A DNA stretch of 64,000 nt from Streptomyces sp. NBC_01210 (GTDB lineage: Bacteria; Actinomycetota; Actinomycetes; Streptomycetales; Streptomycetaceae), in the NCBI RefSeq assembly GCF_036010325.1, contig NZ_CP108549.1:4836001-4900000 (forward strand), in the 5' to 3' direction. A model generated the notes under the pieces. That model saw only the letters and a program-made list of their open reading frames with translations, made no database searches and was not told the DNA's origin. Of the stretch, positions 52,007 to 61,965 are shown piece by piece. Both the position numbers and the translations under genes were made by a program. Each line of letters begins with the position of its first letter. Positions within the stretch are counted from its first letter, which is position 1.

Positions 52007-54142
52007 CTACTTCTCCAACGTGCCCTGGTCGCGCCAGGTGGCGAGGAGCCCCTGGTAGAGGTCGGCGTCGGGGAGCTCGCGGGGTGCGGGCCCGGCGTGG
52101 AAGAACGAGGCGTTCTCGGACTGGAGCTTGCGGAGGTAGTCGAAGGCCTTCGCGTCGTGCTCGCCGAACGCGACGAACTGCCAGAAGACCGGCTTGTCGG
52201 CGGCCTCGGCGAGGGCGGCGGTGGCGGCCGTCTTGGACTCGGGCGCGCCATCGGTCTGGAAGATCACGAACGCGGGTGCGTCGGTGTCCGCCTTGGCGTG
52301 CAGGGCGAGGACCTCTTCCACCGCGAGGTGGTAGTTCGTTCGCCCCATCCGGCCGAGCGAGCTGTGGAACTCGTCGACCCTTCCTTCGTACGCGTCGAGC
52401 GTGAGCTCACCGGTGCCGTCGATCTCGGTCGAGAAGAAGACGACGCTGACGGTGGCGTCGCCGTTCACGTGCGCGGCGAGCGCGAGAGCCTGCTCCCCGA
52501 GCCGCTGTGCGCTGCCGTCCTTGTAGTACGGCCGCATGGACCCGGACCGGTCCAGCACGAGATACACCCGCGCCCGGGCCCCGGCGAGTCCCTGCTTCTT
52601 GAGCACGGCACCGGCGGCCTTGTACGCCTCGACGAGTTCGGGGGCGCGGGCCTTGACCTGGGCGAGGGAGCGGGCGGGTGCGGATGCCTTCGGGGAGTTG
52701 CTGGTGTCGGGCACGGTGTCCGCCTGCGGCGCGGTGCCGACGGTCGCGGCGGCGGGCTCCGGGGCGGCGGTGGCCTTGTTGTCCGCCGGGGCCTTGGCGG
52801 GCTTCGCCGCCTCGGGCTCGGTCGGAGTCTTGGTGCCGGCCTTGGGCTCGACGGCGGTCGCCGCTTTCGGCGCGCCGGAGGGCACTTCTGCCTTCGGCGC
52901 AGGCGCCTTGGCGGCGGCGGGCTCCGGGGCGGCGGTGGCCTTCTTGTCCGCCGGGGCCTTGGCAGGCTTCGCCGCCTCGGGCTCGGCCGGAGTCTTGGTG
53001 TCGGCCTTGGGCTCGACGGCAGCCGCCGCCTTCGGCGCGCCGGAGGGCACTTCCGCCTTCGGCGCAGGTGCCTTGGCGGCGGCGGGCTCCGGGGCGGCGG
53101 TGGCTTTGTTGTCCGCCGGGGCCTTGGCGGGCTTCGCCGCCTCGGGCTCGGTCGGAGTCTCTGCCTGTGCGACGGGCTCGGTCGCCGTTGCCGGCTCTGC
53201 CGGAGTCTTGGTGTCGGCCTTGGGCTCGACGGCAGCCGCCGCCTTCGGCGCGCCGGAGGGCACTTCCGCCTTCGGCGCAGGCGCCTTCGCGGCGGCGGGC
53301 TCCGGGACGGCGGTGGCCTTCTTGTCCGCCGGGGCCTTGGCAGGCTCCGTCGCCTCGGGCTCGGCCGGAGTCTCTGCCTGTGCGACGGGCTCGGCCGGAG
53401 TCTCGGTGCCGGCCTTGGGCTCGACGGCGGTCGCCGCCTTCGGCGCAGGCGCCTTCGCGGCGGCCTTGGCGGGCTCCGCCGCCTCGGCGGACTCGGGCTC
53501 GGCGTCGGCGGTGAGCTCGGGCGCGGTCCCCAGGTCGGCCGGGGCCTTGGCGTCGTCCGCCTCGGGCTCGGCCGGCGCGGCTGCCTCCGGCGCCGTCTCG
53601 GCTTCCGGCTCTGCGGAAGCCGAGGTGTCCTCGGCGGCTGCGGGATCGTTGTCGGCCTCGGGAGCCGCTGCAGCCACGGGCTCGGCGGGAGCCGGGATCT
53701 CCGCGGCTGCGCTCTTCGCCGGGGCTCCAGCAGGGGCCTCGATCTCCCGCTCCGCCGGAGCGGTCTCCGCCTCTGCGGATGCGGGAGCCGCGGCCTCCAC
53801 GGCTGCGGCCTCGGGGTCGGCCTGCGGCTCGCTCACGGGCTCCGTCGCCGCGGCAGGCTCGGCGGCCGACTCCTCAGCCGCGGGCCCCAGCTCGGCAGCC
53901 GCCGGTACCGGCGGCTGTTCCGGAGCGGACTGGGCCGGGACCGGCGCACGGCCCCGCGAGGACTGGTTGTCGAAGGCCGCCGAGACCAGGTCCGCCGCGC
54001 GCTCCGCCGGCGACGGGGCCGGCACCGTCGCGGTGGCCGGTTCCGTACGCTCGGTCTGGGGCGGGACGGAGGCTGTCGTCGACTCGTTACGCTCCGAACG
54101 GTCGCGTCCAAACACCTTGCGCAGCAAGCTCCGAATGCCCAT
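52007..54142 (-). CDS. VWA-domain protein (TerF-like) with long repetitive Ala/Pro/Lys arm
   Basis: 711 residues from ATG 54142 (GAAAGG 8 nt upstream). A basic N-terminus ('[18 protein letters not shown]') leads to about 480 residues of Ala/Pro/Glu/Lys low complexity, including a 55-residue tandem unit ('[15 protein letters not shown]' in each). The C-terminal ~200 residues form a VWA domain with the MIDAS 'DRSGSMRP', 'TDGAPES' and 'FGEHD'. It resembles TerF-type tellurite-cluster proteins, which appear widely in Streptomyces. The cargo and role of the extended arm are unknown. It is cytoplasmic, with no membrane segment. Confidence 0.85.
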   Translation of the reverse strand: MGIRSLLRKVFGRDRSERNESTTASVPPQTERTEPATATVPAPSPAERAADLVSAAFDNQSSRGRAPVPAQSAPEQPPVPAAAELGPAAEESAAEPAAATEPVSEPQADPEAAAVEAAAPASAEAETAPAEREIEAPAGAPAKSAAAEIPAPAEPVAAAAPEADNDPAAAEDTSASAEPEAETAPEAAAPAEPEADDAKAPADLGTAPELTADAEPESAEAAEPAKAAAKAPAPKAATAVEPKAGTETPAEPVAQAETPAEPEATEPAKAPADKKATAVPEPAAAKAPAPKAEVPSGAPKAAAAVEPKADTKTPAEPATATEPVAQAETPTEPEAAKPAKAPADNKATAAPEPAAAKAPAPKAEVPSGAPKAAAAVEPKADTKTPAEPEAAKPAKAPADKKATAAPEPAAAKAPAPKAEVPSGAPKAATAVEPKAGTKTPTEPEAAKPAKAPADNKATAAPEPAAATVGTAPQADTVPDTSNSPKASAPARSLAQVKARAPELVEAYKAAGAVLKKQGLAGARARVYLVLDRSGSMRPYYKDGSAQRLGEQALALAAHVNGDATVSVVFFSTEIDGTGELTLDAYEGRVDEFHSSLGRMGRTNYHLAVEEVLALHAKADTDAPAFVIFQTDGAPESKTAATAALAEAADKPVFWQFVAFGEHDAKAFDYLRKLQSENASFFHAGPAPRELPDADLYQGLLATWRDQGTLEK
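52866..53425 (-). repeat. 165-bp tandem repeat in the VWA gene
   Basis: The block CGCGCCGGAGGGCACTTC recurs at 52871, 53036 and 53249. Spacing is 165 bp (55 codons) and then 213 bp (165 + 48). The 48-bp insert encodes a second acidic '[10 protein letters not shown]' unit. In-frame expansion preserves the reading frame. Confidence 0.85.
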
Positions 54143-54358
54143 GGGCGAGGCCTTTCGCATGAGTTGAGTGCGGTGATTGTCCGCGCTTGGGCCGGGGGTC
54201 CACGGGGTGTCCTGGCCAGGGCGGACACGTAAGGTTAGCCGCCGCCCGCGGCGATCTACGGCAGGGGCGGCTCAGCGCTCCGAGTCCACCGCCAACGCCG
54301 CCCGCCCGGCCCCGCCAGCCCGCCCAACCGCGCCTCGGCCGCGTCGGATTCATCCCCC

Positions 54359-54369
54359 GTTCACCCCAC
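54359..54369 (+). promoter_or_regulatory. Candidate Pho-box repeat upstream of phoX
   Basis: GTTCACCCCAC fits one 11-bp unit of the Streptomyces PHO box. The next units (54370 onwards) are weak. It lies 91 bp before the phoX start. Confidence 0.35.
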
Positions 54370-54459
54370 GGCTGCCGCACTGCACGCATGTGCACCTAAC
54401 GTCACGGCCGGACATATTCCGACACCATGTCGGCGCAGGGTGCGCCGTAGGAGGACGAA

Positions 54460-56535
54460 GTGCGCAAACTGCTGCCGCTGTTGAACACCAACCCCCACGC
54501 GGGCGGGCGTTCCGCTCTCACCTGCCGGTACCGCTGCGGCGACGCCTGTTTCCACGAGGTGCCGAACACCAGCGACAACGAGTATGTCGGCGATGTCATA
54601 GCGAGCGCGCTTTCGAGACGTTCGATGATGCGCGCCGCCGCCGTCGTGACGGTCGCCGCTGCCGCCGGCACCGCGACCGTCATCGGGACGGGCGGCGGGG
54701 CTCAGGCCACCGCCGCGCCCCTCGGCGCCGACGAGCGCCTCGGGAACGGACAGGGCTCCAGGACCGACGGCGCCCGCGGTCTCCGCTTCGCCGCCGTCGC
54801 GCCCAACAAGGACGACCAGGTCACCGTCCCCGACGGCTACTCCCAGAACGTCGTCATCCGCTGGGGCGAGCCGATCCTCCGCGGTGTCCCCGCCTTCGAC
54901 GCCGACAAGCAGACCGCCAGGGCGCAGGCGGGCCAGTTCGGCTACAACAACGACTTCCTGAGCCTGCTCCCCCTCCGCGGCGAGCGCGGTCGCCAGGTCC
55001 TCGTCGCCAACCACGAGTACACCGACGAGATCCTGATGTTCCGGGGCTACGACCCGCAGAACCCGACCCGCGAGCAGGTCGAGATCGCCTGGGCCGCGCA
55101 CGGCCTGTCCGTCGTCGTGGTCCAGGAGGAGCACCGCAGCGGCAAGCTCACCCCGGTGACCCGCCACCCGCTCAACCGCCGCCTCACCGCGACCAGTGAG
55201 TTCAAGGTCACCGGCCCGGCCGCCGGCAGCCCCCTGCTGCGTACGAGCGCCGACCGGACCGGCACCAAGGTGCTCGGCACGCTCAACAACTGCGCCGGCG
55301 GCACCACGCCGTGGGGTACCACGCTGCACGGCGAGGAGAACTTCAACCAGTACTTCGCCAACGGGTCGAGCGCCACGGACAAGCGGTACGGCATCGCGGC
55401 CGGCGCCACCGAGCGCAAGTGGGAGCGTTTCGACAAGCGCTTCGACGTGGCGCAGGAGCCCAACGAGTCGCACCGCTTCGGCTGGGTCGTCGAGCTCGAT
55501 CCGTACGACCCCGACTTCACGCCCCGCAAGCGCACCGCGCTGGGCCGCTTCAAGCACGAGGCCGCGCAGCCGCGGCTGACCGACGACGGGCGCCCCGTCG
55601 TCTACATGGGTGACGACGAGCGCTTCGACTACTTCTACAAGTTCGTGTCGTCGAAGCGGATGAAGAAGGGTTCGAGCCGGGCCGCGCACGAGCACAACCT
55701 CACCCTGCTCGACGAGGGCACGCTCTATGTGGCCAAGCTGACCGGCGACAGCCCGGCCGCGGAGATCGACGGCACCGGCAAGCTCCCGAACGACGGCGAG
55801 TTCGACGGCAGCGGACAGTGGATTCCGCTGGCCACCGGTGACACGTCCCACGTTCCCGGGATGACCGCCGAGGAGGTGTACGTCTTCACCCGTCTCGCCG
55901 GCGACAAGGTGGGCGCGACCAAGATGGACCGCCCCGAGGACGTCGAGCCGTCCCCGCGCACCGGCCGTGTCTACATCGCGCTGACCAACAACGTCGACCG
56001 CGGCAAGCCCGGCAAGGCCGCCGCTGACGAGGCCAACCCGCGCAACCTCAACAAGCACGGCCAGATCCTGGAACTCGCCGAGCACTGGGACGACCCGGCC
56101 GGCGACAGTTTCTCCTGGCGGCTCTTCCTGGTCGCGGGCGACCCGAACGACCCCGCCACCTACTTCTCGGGCTTCCCGAAGGAGAAGGTCAGCCCCATCT
56201 CCTGCCCGGACAATGTCGCGTTCGACCCGCACGGCAATCTGTGGATCTCCACGGACGGCAACCAACTGGGCTCCCACGACGGCCTGTTCGCCGTCGCGAC
56301 CCGGGGCGAGCGCCGCGGTGAGCTCAAGCAGTTCCTGACCGTGCCGACCGGCGCCGAGACCTGTGGACCGATCGTCCAGGACCGTCGTGTCCTGGTCGCG
56401 GTCCAGCACCCGGGCGAGGTCGACGGTGCGTCCGTCGAGAAGCCCGCGAGCGTATGGCCCGACGGACCGGGCAAGATCGTCCGTCCGTCGGTCGTCGCCG
56501 TCTGGCGCAAGGACGGCCGGGACATCGGCGTCTGA
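54460..56535 (+). CDS. phoX: PhoX-family alkaline phosphatase
   Basis: 691 residues, GTG start with GGAGGAC upstream. It has a Tat signal ('SRRSMMRAAAVVTVAAAAG', about 52-71) after an unusually long cytoplasmic-like N-tail. The mature part is a large beta-propeller phosphatase with 'VANHEYTDEILMF', 'MGDDERFDYFYKFV' and 'RPEDVEPSPRTGRVYIA' motifs of PhoX. It releases phosphate from organic phosphates outside the cell using Ca2+/Fe. A possible Pho box lies upstream, and a strong terminator follows. Confidence 0.93.
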   Translation: MRKLLPLLNTNPHAGGRSALTCRYRCGDACFHEVPNTSDNEYVGDVIASALSRRSMMRAAAVVTVAAAAGTATVIGTGGGAQATAAPLGADERLGNGQGSRTDGARGLRFAAVAPNKDDQVTVPDGYSQNVVIRWGEPILRGVPAFDADKQTARAQAGQFGYNNDFLSLLPLRGERGRQVLVANHEYTDEILMFRGYDPQNPTREQVEIAWAAHGLSVVVVQEEHRSGKLTPVTRHPLNRRLTATSEFKVTGPAAGSPLLRTSADRTGTKVLGTLNNCAGGTTPWGTTLHGEENFNQYFANGSSATDKRYGIAAGATERKWERFDKRFDVAQEPNESHRFGWVVELDPYDPDFTPRKRTALGRFKHEAAQPRLTDDGRPVVYMGDDERFDYFYKFVSSKRMKKGSSRAAHEHNLTLLDEGTLYVAKLTGDSPAAEIDGTGKLPNDGEFDGSGQWIPLATGDTSHVPGMTAEEVYVFTRLAGDKVGATKMDRPEDVEPSPRTGRVYIALTNNVDRGKPGKAAADEANPRNLNKHGQILELAEHWDDPAGDSFSWRLFLVAGDPNDPATYFSGFPKEKVSPISCPDNVAFDPHGNLWISTDGNQLGSHDGLFAVATRGERRGELKQFLTVPTGAETCGPIVQDRRVLVAVQHPGEVDGASVEKPASVWPDGPGKIVRPSVVAVWRKDGRDIGV

Positions 56536-56555
56536 CCGCAGGCCCGGAACGTGAT

Positions 56556-56591
56556 CACGAGGTGGTGCGCACCTGTGCGCGCCACCTCGTG
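56556..56591 (+). terminator. Terminator of phoX
   Basis: A 17-bp stem (CACGAGGTGG and TGCGCAC on the left, their complements on the right) with a 2-nt loop and one G-T pair, 20 nt after the phoX stop. Confidence 0.88.
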
Positions 56592-56671
56592 CTGCCTTCA
56601 CCCTCGGCTTCACCCCTCGGCTTCACCCCCCCCGGCTGTCACCTGCCCGGCTTTCACCCCACGGGCGGCCG

Positions 56672-57630
56672 TCAGTGCACGCCCGCCCCCTGCCGGAACC
56701 GGGTGAACTGCTCCTCCGCGTCTCCCGTGTACGACCACGGCACCCGCGCCGCCCGCCTCCCCAGTAGTTCGAAGAGCTGGCGGGCCTCGTCGTTCAGCCC
56801 CGCATAACAGGCTGCGTGCGTCAGGTAGTTCAGCTCACCGATCTCCTCCGGCGCCGCCGGGGCCGGTGTCCGCCCGACGATCCAGCGGTCCCAGGTGCGC
56901 CGTACCTCCGTCACCGCCAGCTCGTGGTGCCAGTGCCGCCCGAAGTCCCGCACCGGCGCCCGGCCGCGCGCGCCCTCGGCGACATAGCGGTACTCCTCCA
57001 CCCGCGCGATCTGCACCAGCACCGGCAGCGGCGACCCGGGAGGCGCCGCGCCCGCCGCGTCCCTGGCGAAGTCGTACATCGTGCCGTGCGTGCCGTGCCA
57101 GCGCGCCGAGTAGTAGCGCAGCAGCTGCACATGGCCCTCGATGTTGTACGGGTCGCGGCGTCGCAACTCGTCCCACCAGCGCCGCAGTTCGCGCCGCTGA
57201 ATGCCCACCTCGTACAGCCGCGCCACCGTGAGCAGCGACACCCACGGCATGGGGTCGGCCGGGCGGGCGTCGGCCGCGCCCAGGCAGGCCATCACCGCCA
57301 CATCGAGCCGTGCCTGGTCGAGACCGGCGCCCGGCCCTGCTCGATCGCGTGGTGGAAGACCCGTACGACCTCCGTCGCCGCCCGCAGCACCGCCACGTCC
57401 GGGTCGCCGGGCTCCGCCGCCCGCCAGTTCTCCACGGCCGATGAGTCGGCCGCCGCGTGTGCGAGCAGCCGCAGCCGGTGCGTACGCAGCGGCCAGTCGT
57501 CGCCGGTGGCGCGCAGCAGGTCACGTACGCCCTGCCAGCGGCCGATGACCATGTCGTGCAGGGCCTCGGTGAGTGGGCGGTCCCCGAACGCGGGGTCGAA
57601 ATCGGGGACGAAGCGGCGGCGTGGGGCCAT
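56672..57630 (-). pseudogene. Conserved helical-repeat protein gene with an apparent frameshift
   Basis: Reading begins at ATG 57630 (AGGGAAG 10 nt upstream) as 'MAPRRRFVPDFDPAFGDRPL', runs to 'VFHHAIEQGRAP' and stops at TGA near 57292. The C-terminal part of the same-looking protein continues in the -1 frame: 'GAGLDQARLDVAVMACLGA' to 'RFRQGAGVH' (stop at 56672). A single missing base in the G/C-rich run around 57335 (or a -1 ribosomal slip) would join them into a protein of about 319 residues. I do not recognise the family; it looks like TPR-like helical pairs. It lies 20 nt downstream of the permease, in its operon. The break may be real or an assembly error. Confidence 0.65.
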
Positions 57631-57650
57631 CTGCGGCACTTCCCTGCTGC

Positions 57651-59126
57651 TCAGAAGTCCGTGGCCAGCGACTTGTCGGCGTAGTCGGGGTGCCGGGAGG
57701 CGGAGTTGGCGTAACTCTCCCGTGTCTCCATGGCCAGCGCCGCGTCCAGCCGGGCGGGACGGTAGTACGCACTGCCCTGCCGCCAGTACACGATCATCGG
57801 CACCAGACCGGTGGCGAGACCACCGAGGCCGATCCCTGTCGACGCCGCGCTCAGCTCGCCGAGCGACTCGAAGAAGATCCAGAGCATGAAGAGCGCGCCG
57901 AGCAGCGGCCAGGCGCCGCCGAGGACGAAGTCCCGTACCGACGTCAGGAGTGTTCTGCGGTACGCGACGACGGCCGCGATTCCCGCAAGGCCGTAGTAGA
58001 ACGCGATTTGCAGGCCGATCGCGGCGACGGCAGCGGCCAGCACATCGCCGACCGAGCCGAGCGCGGTGGAGGCCACGAACATCGCGAGCGCCACCGCTCC
58101 GACGACGGCGATCGCCACCCACGGAGTGTTCCAACGGTGGTGCACCGTGCCGAGCGCGGCCGGCATGGAACGGTCCCTGCCCATCGCGAACAGCGAGCGC
58201 GTGACCTGGATCAGAGTGGTCTCGAGCGTGGCGACTGTGGACAACAGCACCGCCACGACCAGCAGTTTCCCGCCGACGCCCGGCCAGATCGCCTCGCCGA
58301 GCGCGCCCAGCACATTGGAGCCGCCGGCCCGGATGTCCTCGGCGGTCAGGGTCACGTTCACCGCGACCGTGTACGCCTCGAAGAGGAGGAAGACGACGCC
58401 GACTCCGACAAGCGCCGCGAGTCCGGCCGTACGGCGGCTGTTGCGGGTCTCCTCGCTGAGGTTGCTGGTGACGTCCCAGCCCCAGTAGTAGAAGGTCGCG
58501 ATCAGCGCGCCCGACGCGAAGCCGGAGGCTCCGTCGAAGTGCGAGAAGCCGAGCCAGGACCAGTCGAAGGCGGCCGCGGTCCCGTTGTGCAGCAGCGCGG
58601 CGAGGATGAAGAGCAGCAGGATCGCCAGTTCGACGCCGGACATCAGCAGCTGCGCGCGTACGGTCAGCCGCGCGCCGCCCAGGACGACCAGCAGCATCGC
58701 CAGGAACCAGGCCGCGCCGACGGCCGTCGCGAGGACGGTGTTCTCGGCGAGGGACGGATCGAAGAGCGCGAGCGTCATCGCGCCGGCCGGCAGCGAACCG
58801 GCCACCATGAATATCGTCGCGGAGACGACCAGCGCCCAGCCGGACAGAAACCCGAGGAACGGGTGGAGGGTGCGGCCCACCCAGGAGTAGCTGGCGCCGG
58901 CGTTGATGTCGATCCGGCCGAGCCTGCGGAAGGCCAGGACGATGCCGAGCATCGGTATGGCGCAGTACAACAGCGCGGCCGGTCCGGCGAGACCGACGGA
59001 GGCGACGAGTACGGCGGTGGTGGCGGCGATCGAGTAGGCGGGAGCGCTGCCCGCGACGGCCATCACGATGGTGTCGAACGTGTTGAGGACGTTGGGCTGA
59101 AGCCCTCTGCCGGAGCTGCTGCGCAT
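57651..59126 (-). CDS. APC-family amino acid permease
   Basis: 491 residues from ATG 59126 (GGAG 6 nt upstream). About 12-14 transmembrane helices. The family signature 'GSAPAYSIAATTAVLVASVG' (helix 1 with unwound GSA) and 'FYYWGWDVTSNLSEETRNSR' (helix 6 region) are clear. It imports or exchanges an amino acid or amine; the substrate is unknown. A longer open frame upstream, to 61577, is antisense noise. The hypothetical protein gene with the frameshift follows in the same operon. Confidence 0.93.
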   Translation of the reverse strand: MRSSSGRGLQPNVLNTFDTIVMAVAGSAPAYSIAATTAVLVASVGLAGPAALLYCAIPMLGIVLAFRRLGRIDINAGASYSWVGRTLHPFLGFLSGWALVVSATIFMVAGSLPAGAMTLALFDPSLAENTVLATAVGAAWFLAMLLVVLGGARLTVRAQLLMSGVELAILLLFILAALLHNGTAAAFDWSWLGFSHFDGASGFASGALIATFYYWGWDVTSNLSEETRNSRRTAGLAALVGVGVVFLLFEAYTVAVNVTLTAEDIRAGGSNVLGALGEAIWPGVGGKLLVVAVLLSTVATLETTLIQVTRSLFAMGRDRSMPAALGTVHHRWNTPWVAIAVVGAVALAMFVASTALGSVGDVLAAAVAAIGLQIAFYYGLAGIAAVVAYRRTLLTSVRDFVLGGAWPLLGALFMLWIFFESLGELSAASTGIGLGGLATGLVPMIVYWRQGSAYYRPARLDAALAMETRESYANSASRHPDYADKSLATDF

Positions 59127-59349
59127 GGAATTCTCCGAATGCCCATGGGGGGAATGCCCTTGTGCCGCACGACATATGTCGGTAGGTAAGAAACGAACGC
59201 CCGCTCCGGAGTGAAGGCCTCCGTAATGGGAGAACGTGCGCATCGTAGTCGGATGTGCGCGGTGTGGTGAGGGGGTGGGGCTGCCCCCACCCACAAGAGG
59301 CTGGGTGACGTCATGGGCCGGTACTCTCGCGCTCCGTAGCGTCAAAGCC
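59127..59349. other. 223-bp divergent region between permease and FtsX-like genes
   Basis: A GGGTGGGG-CTG-CCCCCACCC hairpin lies near 59273-59292. In a typical ABC exporter operon the ATP-binding protein gene would end here; no trace of its coding sequence was seen in the sequence directly upstream. Confidence 0.5.
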
Positions 59350-61956
59350 ATGGACATGATGAGGCTCGCGCTCCGCACGCTGCGGTTCCGGAAAGGTGGC
59401 TTCGTCGCCACCTTCGTCGCGCTCTTCTTCGGCACGGCGATCGTGCTGGCCTGCGGAGGACTGCTGGAGACCGGCATCCGCAACAACGTCCCGCCGGAGC
59501 GGCTGGCCGGTGCCTCGCTGGTCGTGGTCGGCGACCGGTCGTACGAACTGCACCCCGGCGACCCGGAGAAGAAGAGCGAGCGGGTCGTCCTGGCGGAGGG
59601 GGTGCCGCTGGACGCCGCGCTGGCCGGGAAGGTGCGGGGCGTTGCGGGTGTGGAGCGGGTGGTCGGGGATGTGACGTTCGCGGCGACGGTGCTGGACGGT
59701 GCCGCGGGGCCGCCGGCGCAGGGACACGGCCGGGCGCAGGGACATGGCTGGGGGTCGGCGGGGCTGGCTCCGTACGCGCTGGAGCGGGGGAGCGCGCCGG
59801 TGGGGGCACGGCAGGTCGTGCTGGACGCGGCGACGGCGGCGAAGTCCGGCGCCGGCGTGGGGGATCCGGTCCGGATCGCGGCGCGGGGGGAGACGGCGTC
59901 GTACAAGGTGAGCGGGGTCGCGCGGGCGCGGGGGGCGGTGGGGCAGCGGGCGGTGTTCTTCTCGGACGGGGAGGCGGTGCGGCTTGCGGGAGCGGATGCC
60001 GGCGCAGCGGCGGGAGCGCCTACGGCGGAGGGCGGGGGCGCCCGGCATTTCGACGCGCTCGCGGTCGTCGCGCGGCCGGATGCGGCGCTGCCCCAGGTCA
60101 AGGCTGACGTGGGCCGGGTGCTGGCCGGGTCCCCGGTCACGGTCCTCTCCGGTGACGACCGCGGCTTCGCCGAGTACCCCACGGCCATGGAGCGGCGCGA
60201 CGATCTGATCTCGCTCTCCGCCGTGTTCGGCGGGATGGCCGTCATGGTCGCCCTCTTCGTCACCGCGGGCACCATGGCACTCTCCGCCGCCCAACGCCGC
60301 CGCGAACTCGCCCTGCTGCGGGCCATCGGCGCGACCCCGCGCCAGCTGCGGCGGATGCTCGTCGCCGAGACCCTCGTCATCGCGGTCGCCGCCGCGCTGC
60401 TCGCCTGGCTGCCCGGGCAGTGGCTGGGCGAGGCACTGTTCGAGCGGCTCGCGGCGAGCGGGGTCACGGCGGAGGCGGTGGAGTTCAGCCAGGGCTGGAT
60501 CCCGCTCGCCGCTGCGGGCGGCGCGGTCCTGGTGACCGCGGTCGGCGCGGGCCTGATCGGGGCCCGGCGCGCGGTGCGGACCCGGCCGACCGAGGCGCTG
60601 GCCGACGCCGCACTGCAGCAGCGCTGGGTCTCCACGATGCGGCTGCTGTTCGCGGTCCTCTTCCTCGGCGGCGCGACCGCTCTCGCCATCGTGACCTGGA
60701 CGGTGATGGAGGGCCCCGCCGCGGCGAGCACCGCGGGCCCCACGGTCATCTGCGCGGCCATCGGCCTGGCCCTGATCGCGCCCGCCCTGACCAAGGTGTG
60801 CGCCGTGCTGCTGCACTGGCCGGTGAGCGCGCTGACCGGTACCTCGGGGCGGCTGGCGATGCTCAACTCCCGGGCCCGTACGGTCCAGGTCGCCGCGTCC
60901 GTCACCCCGGTGATGCTCGCGGTCGGCGTCGCCACGGCCAATCTGTACGTCCAGACCACCTCGGCCGACCTCGTGGAACGGGCCTTCAACGAGAATCTGC
61001 GCGCGGACGCGGTGCTGACCTCCGCGTCGGGGACGCTCGCGCCCTCGCTGGTGGACCAGGTCCGGGCGCTGCCCGGGATCGCCGCGGCGAGCGCGTACGT
61101 GACCAGCACCGGGTTCATCGAGCGGGGCGACGGCCGGGGCGCGGAGACCGGCGACGACGGACTGCCACTCCAGGGCGTGAGTGCGGCGGGCGCGGCCGGG
61201 ACGAGCGCGGCGACGGTGACCGCGGGCAGCCTCGGCGCACTGCGTGGCGACGCGGTCGCGCTGCCCGAGGGCGCGGGCCACAAGGTGGGCGAGACGCTGA
61301 CGCTGCGGCTCGGCGACAACAGCACGGCGCGGGTGCGGGTCGTCGCCACGTACCGGCCGAAGGCGGGCTCCGAGGCGGCGCTGCTGCCGGCCGAGCTGCT
61401 GGCTCCGCACACGACGGGCGGCCTGCCGCAGCAGATCCTCGTACGGGCGGCGCCGGGCGCGGACGTGACCGGCACTCTCGGCCAACTGGCCGCCCGCACA
61501 CCTGGGTTGAGGGTCGCGGACCGCGATGCGCTGATCGCCGCGCACGCGGAGGACACCAGGACCCAGGCGTGGATCAACTATCTGATGGTCGGCATGATCG
61601 TCGCGTACACCGCGATCTCGGTGGTGAACAGTTTGGCGACCGCGACGGGCGGCCGGCGCCGGGAGTTCGGCCTCCAGCGGCTGACGGGGGCGACGCGGGC
61701 GCAGGTCATGCGGATGCTGACGGTCGAGGGCGTGGTGGTCGCGGTGATCGGGGTGCTGCTGGGCACGGCGGCCGCGGCAACGACTCTCGTCCCCTTCGCG
61801 CACGCGGCAGCGGACGGCTGGCTGCCGTCGGGACCGCTGTGGATCTACGGCACGGTGGTGGGCACGGCGCTGACGCTGGCGCTTTCGGCGACGCTGGTCC
61901 CGGCGTGGCGGGCGCTGAAGATATTGCCGGTGCGGGCGGCGCGGGCGGAATCGTAG
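59350..61956 (+). CDS. ABC transporter permease, FtsX/MacB-like (868 residues)
   Basis: 868 residues. The N-terminal membrane helix (about 15-38) is followed by a large extracytoplasmic domain. Then come three helices (about 285-405), another soluble block (about 490-740) and three C-terminal helices. This is the duplicated FtsX-type permease (DUF214) of efflux ABC systems, usually made with an ATPase encoded next door. No ATPase gene is adjacent in this window. ATG 59350 or 59356 are both possible. The S4 gene follows 9 nt later. Confidence 0.9.
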   Translation: MDMMRLALRTLRFRKGGFVATFVALFFGTAIVLACGGLLETGIRNNVPPERLAGASLVVVGDRSYELHPGDPEKKSERVVLAEGVPLDAALAGKVRGVAGVERVVGDVTFAATVLDGAAGPPAQGHGRAQGHGWGSAGLAPYALERGSAPVGARQVVLDAATAAKSGAGVGDPVRIAARGETASYKVSGVARARGAVGQRAVFFSDGEAVRLAGADAGAAAGAPTAEGGGARHFDALAVVARPDAALPQVKADVGRVLAGSPVTVLSGDDRGFAEYPTAMERRDDLISLSAVFGGMAVMVALFVTAGTMALSAAQRRRELALLRAIGATPRQLRRMLVAETLVIAVAAALLAWLPGQWLGEALFERLAASGVTAEAVEFSQGWIPLAAAGGAVLVTAVGAGLIGARRAVRTRPTEALADAALQQRWVSTMRLLFAVLFLGGATALAIVTWTVMEGPAAASTAGPTVICAAIGLALIAPALTKVCAVLLHWPVSALTGTSGRLAMLNSRARTVQVAASVTPVMLAVGVATANLYVQTTSADLVERAFNENLRADAVLTSASGTLAPSLVDQVRALPGIAAASAYVTSTGFIERGDGRGAETGDDGLPLQGVSAAGAAGTSAATVTAGSLGALRGDAVALPEGAGHKVGETLTLRLGDNSTARVRVVATYRPKAGSEAALLPAELLAPHTTGGLPQQILVRAAPGADVTGTLGQLAARTPGLRVADRDALIAAHAEDTRTQAWINYLMVGMIVAYTAISVVNSLATATGGRRREFGLQRLTGATRAQVMRMLTVEGVVVAVIGVLLGTAAAATTLVPFAHAAADGWLPSGPLWIYGTVVGTALTLALSATLVPAWRALKILPVRAARAES

Positions 61957-61965
61957 AGTCGGTAC

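Noticed and set aside
59127..61577. Upstream extension of the amino-acid permease reading frame (1308 residues in total)
   Set aside because: The part before ATG 59126 is Ser/Ala/Pro-rich antisense translation of the FtsX-like gene. The permease family start and an RBS fit ATG 59126.
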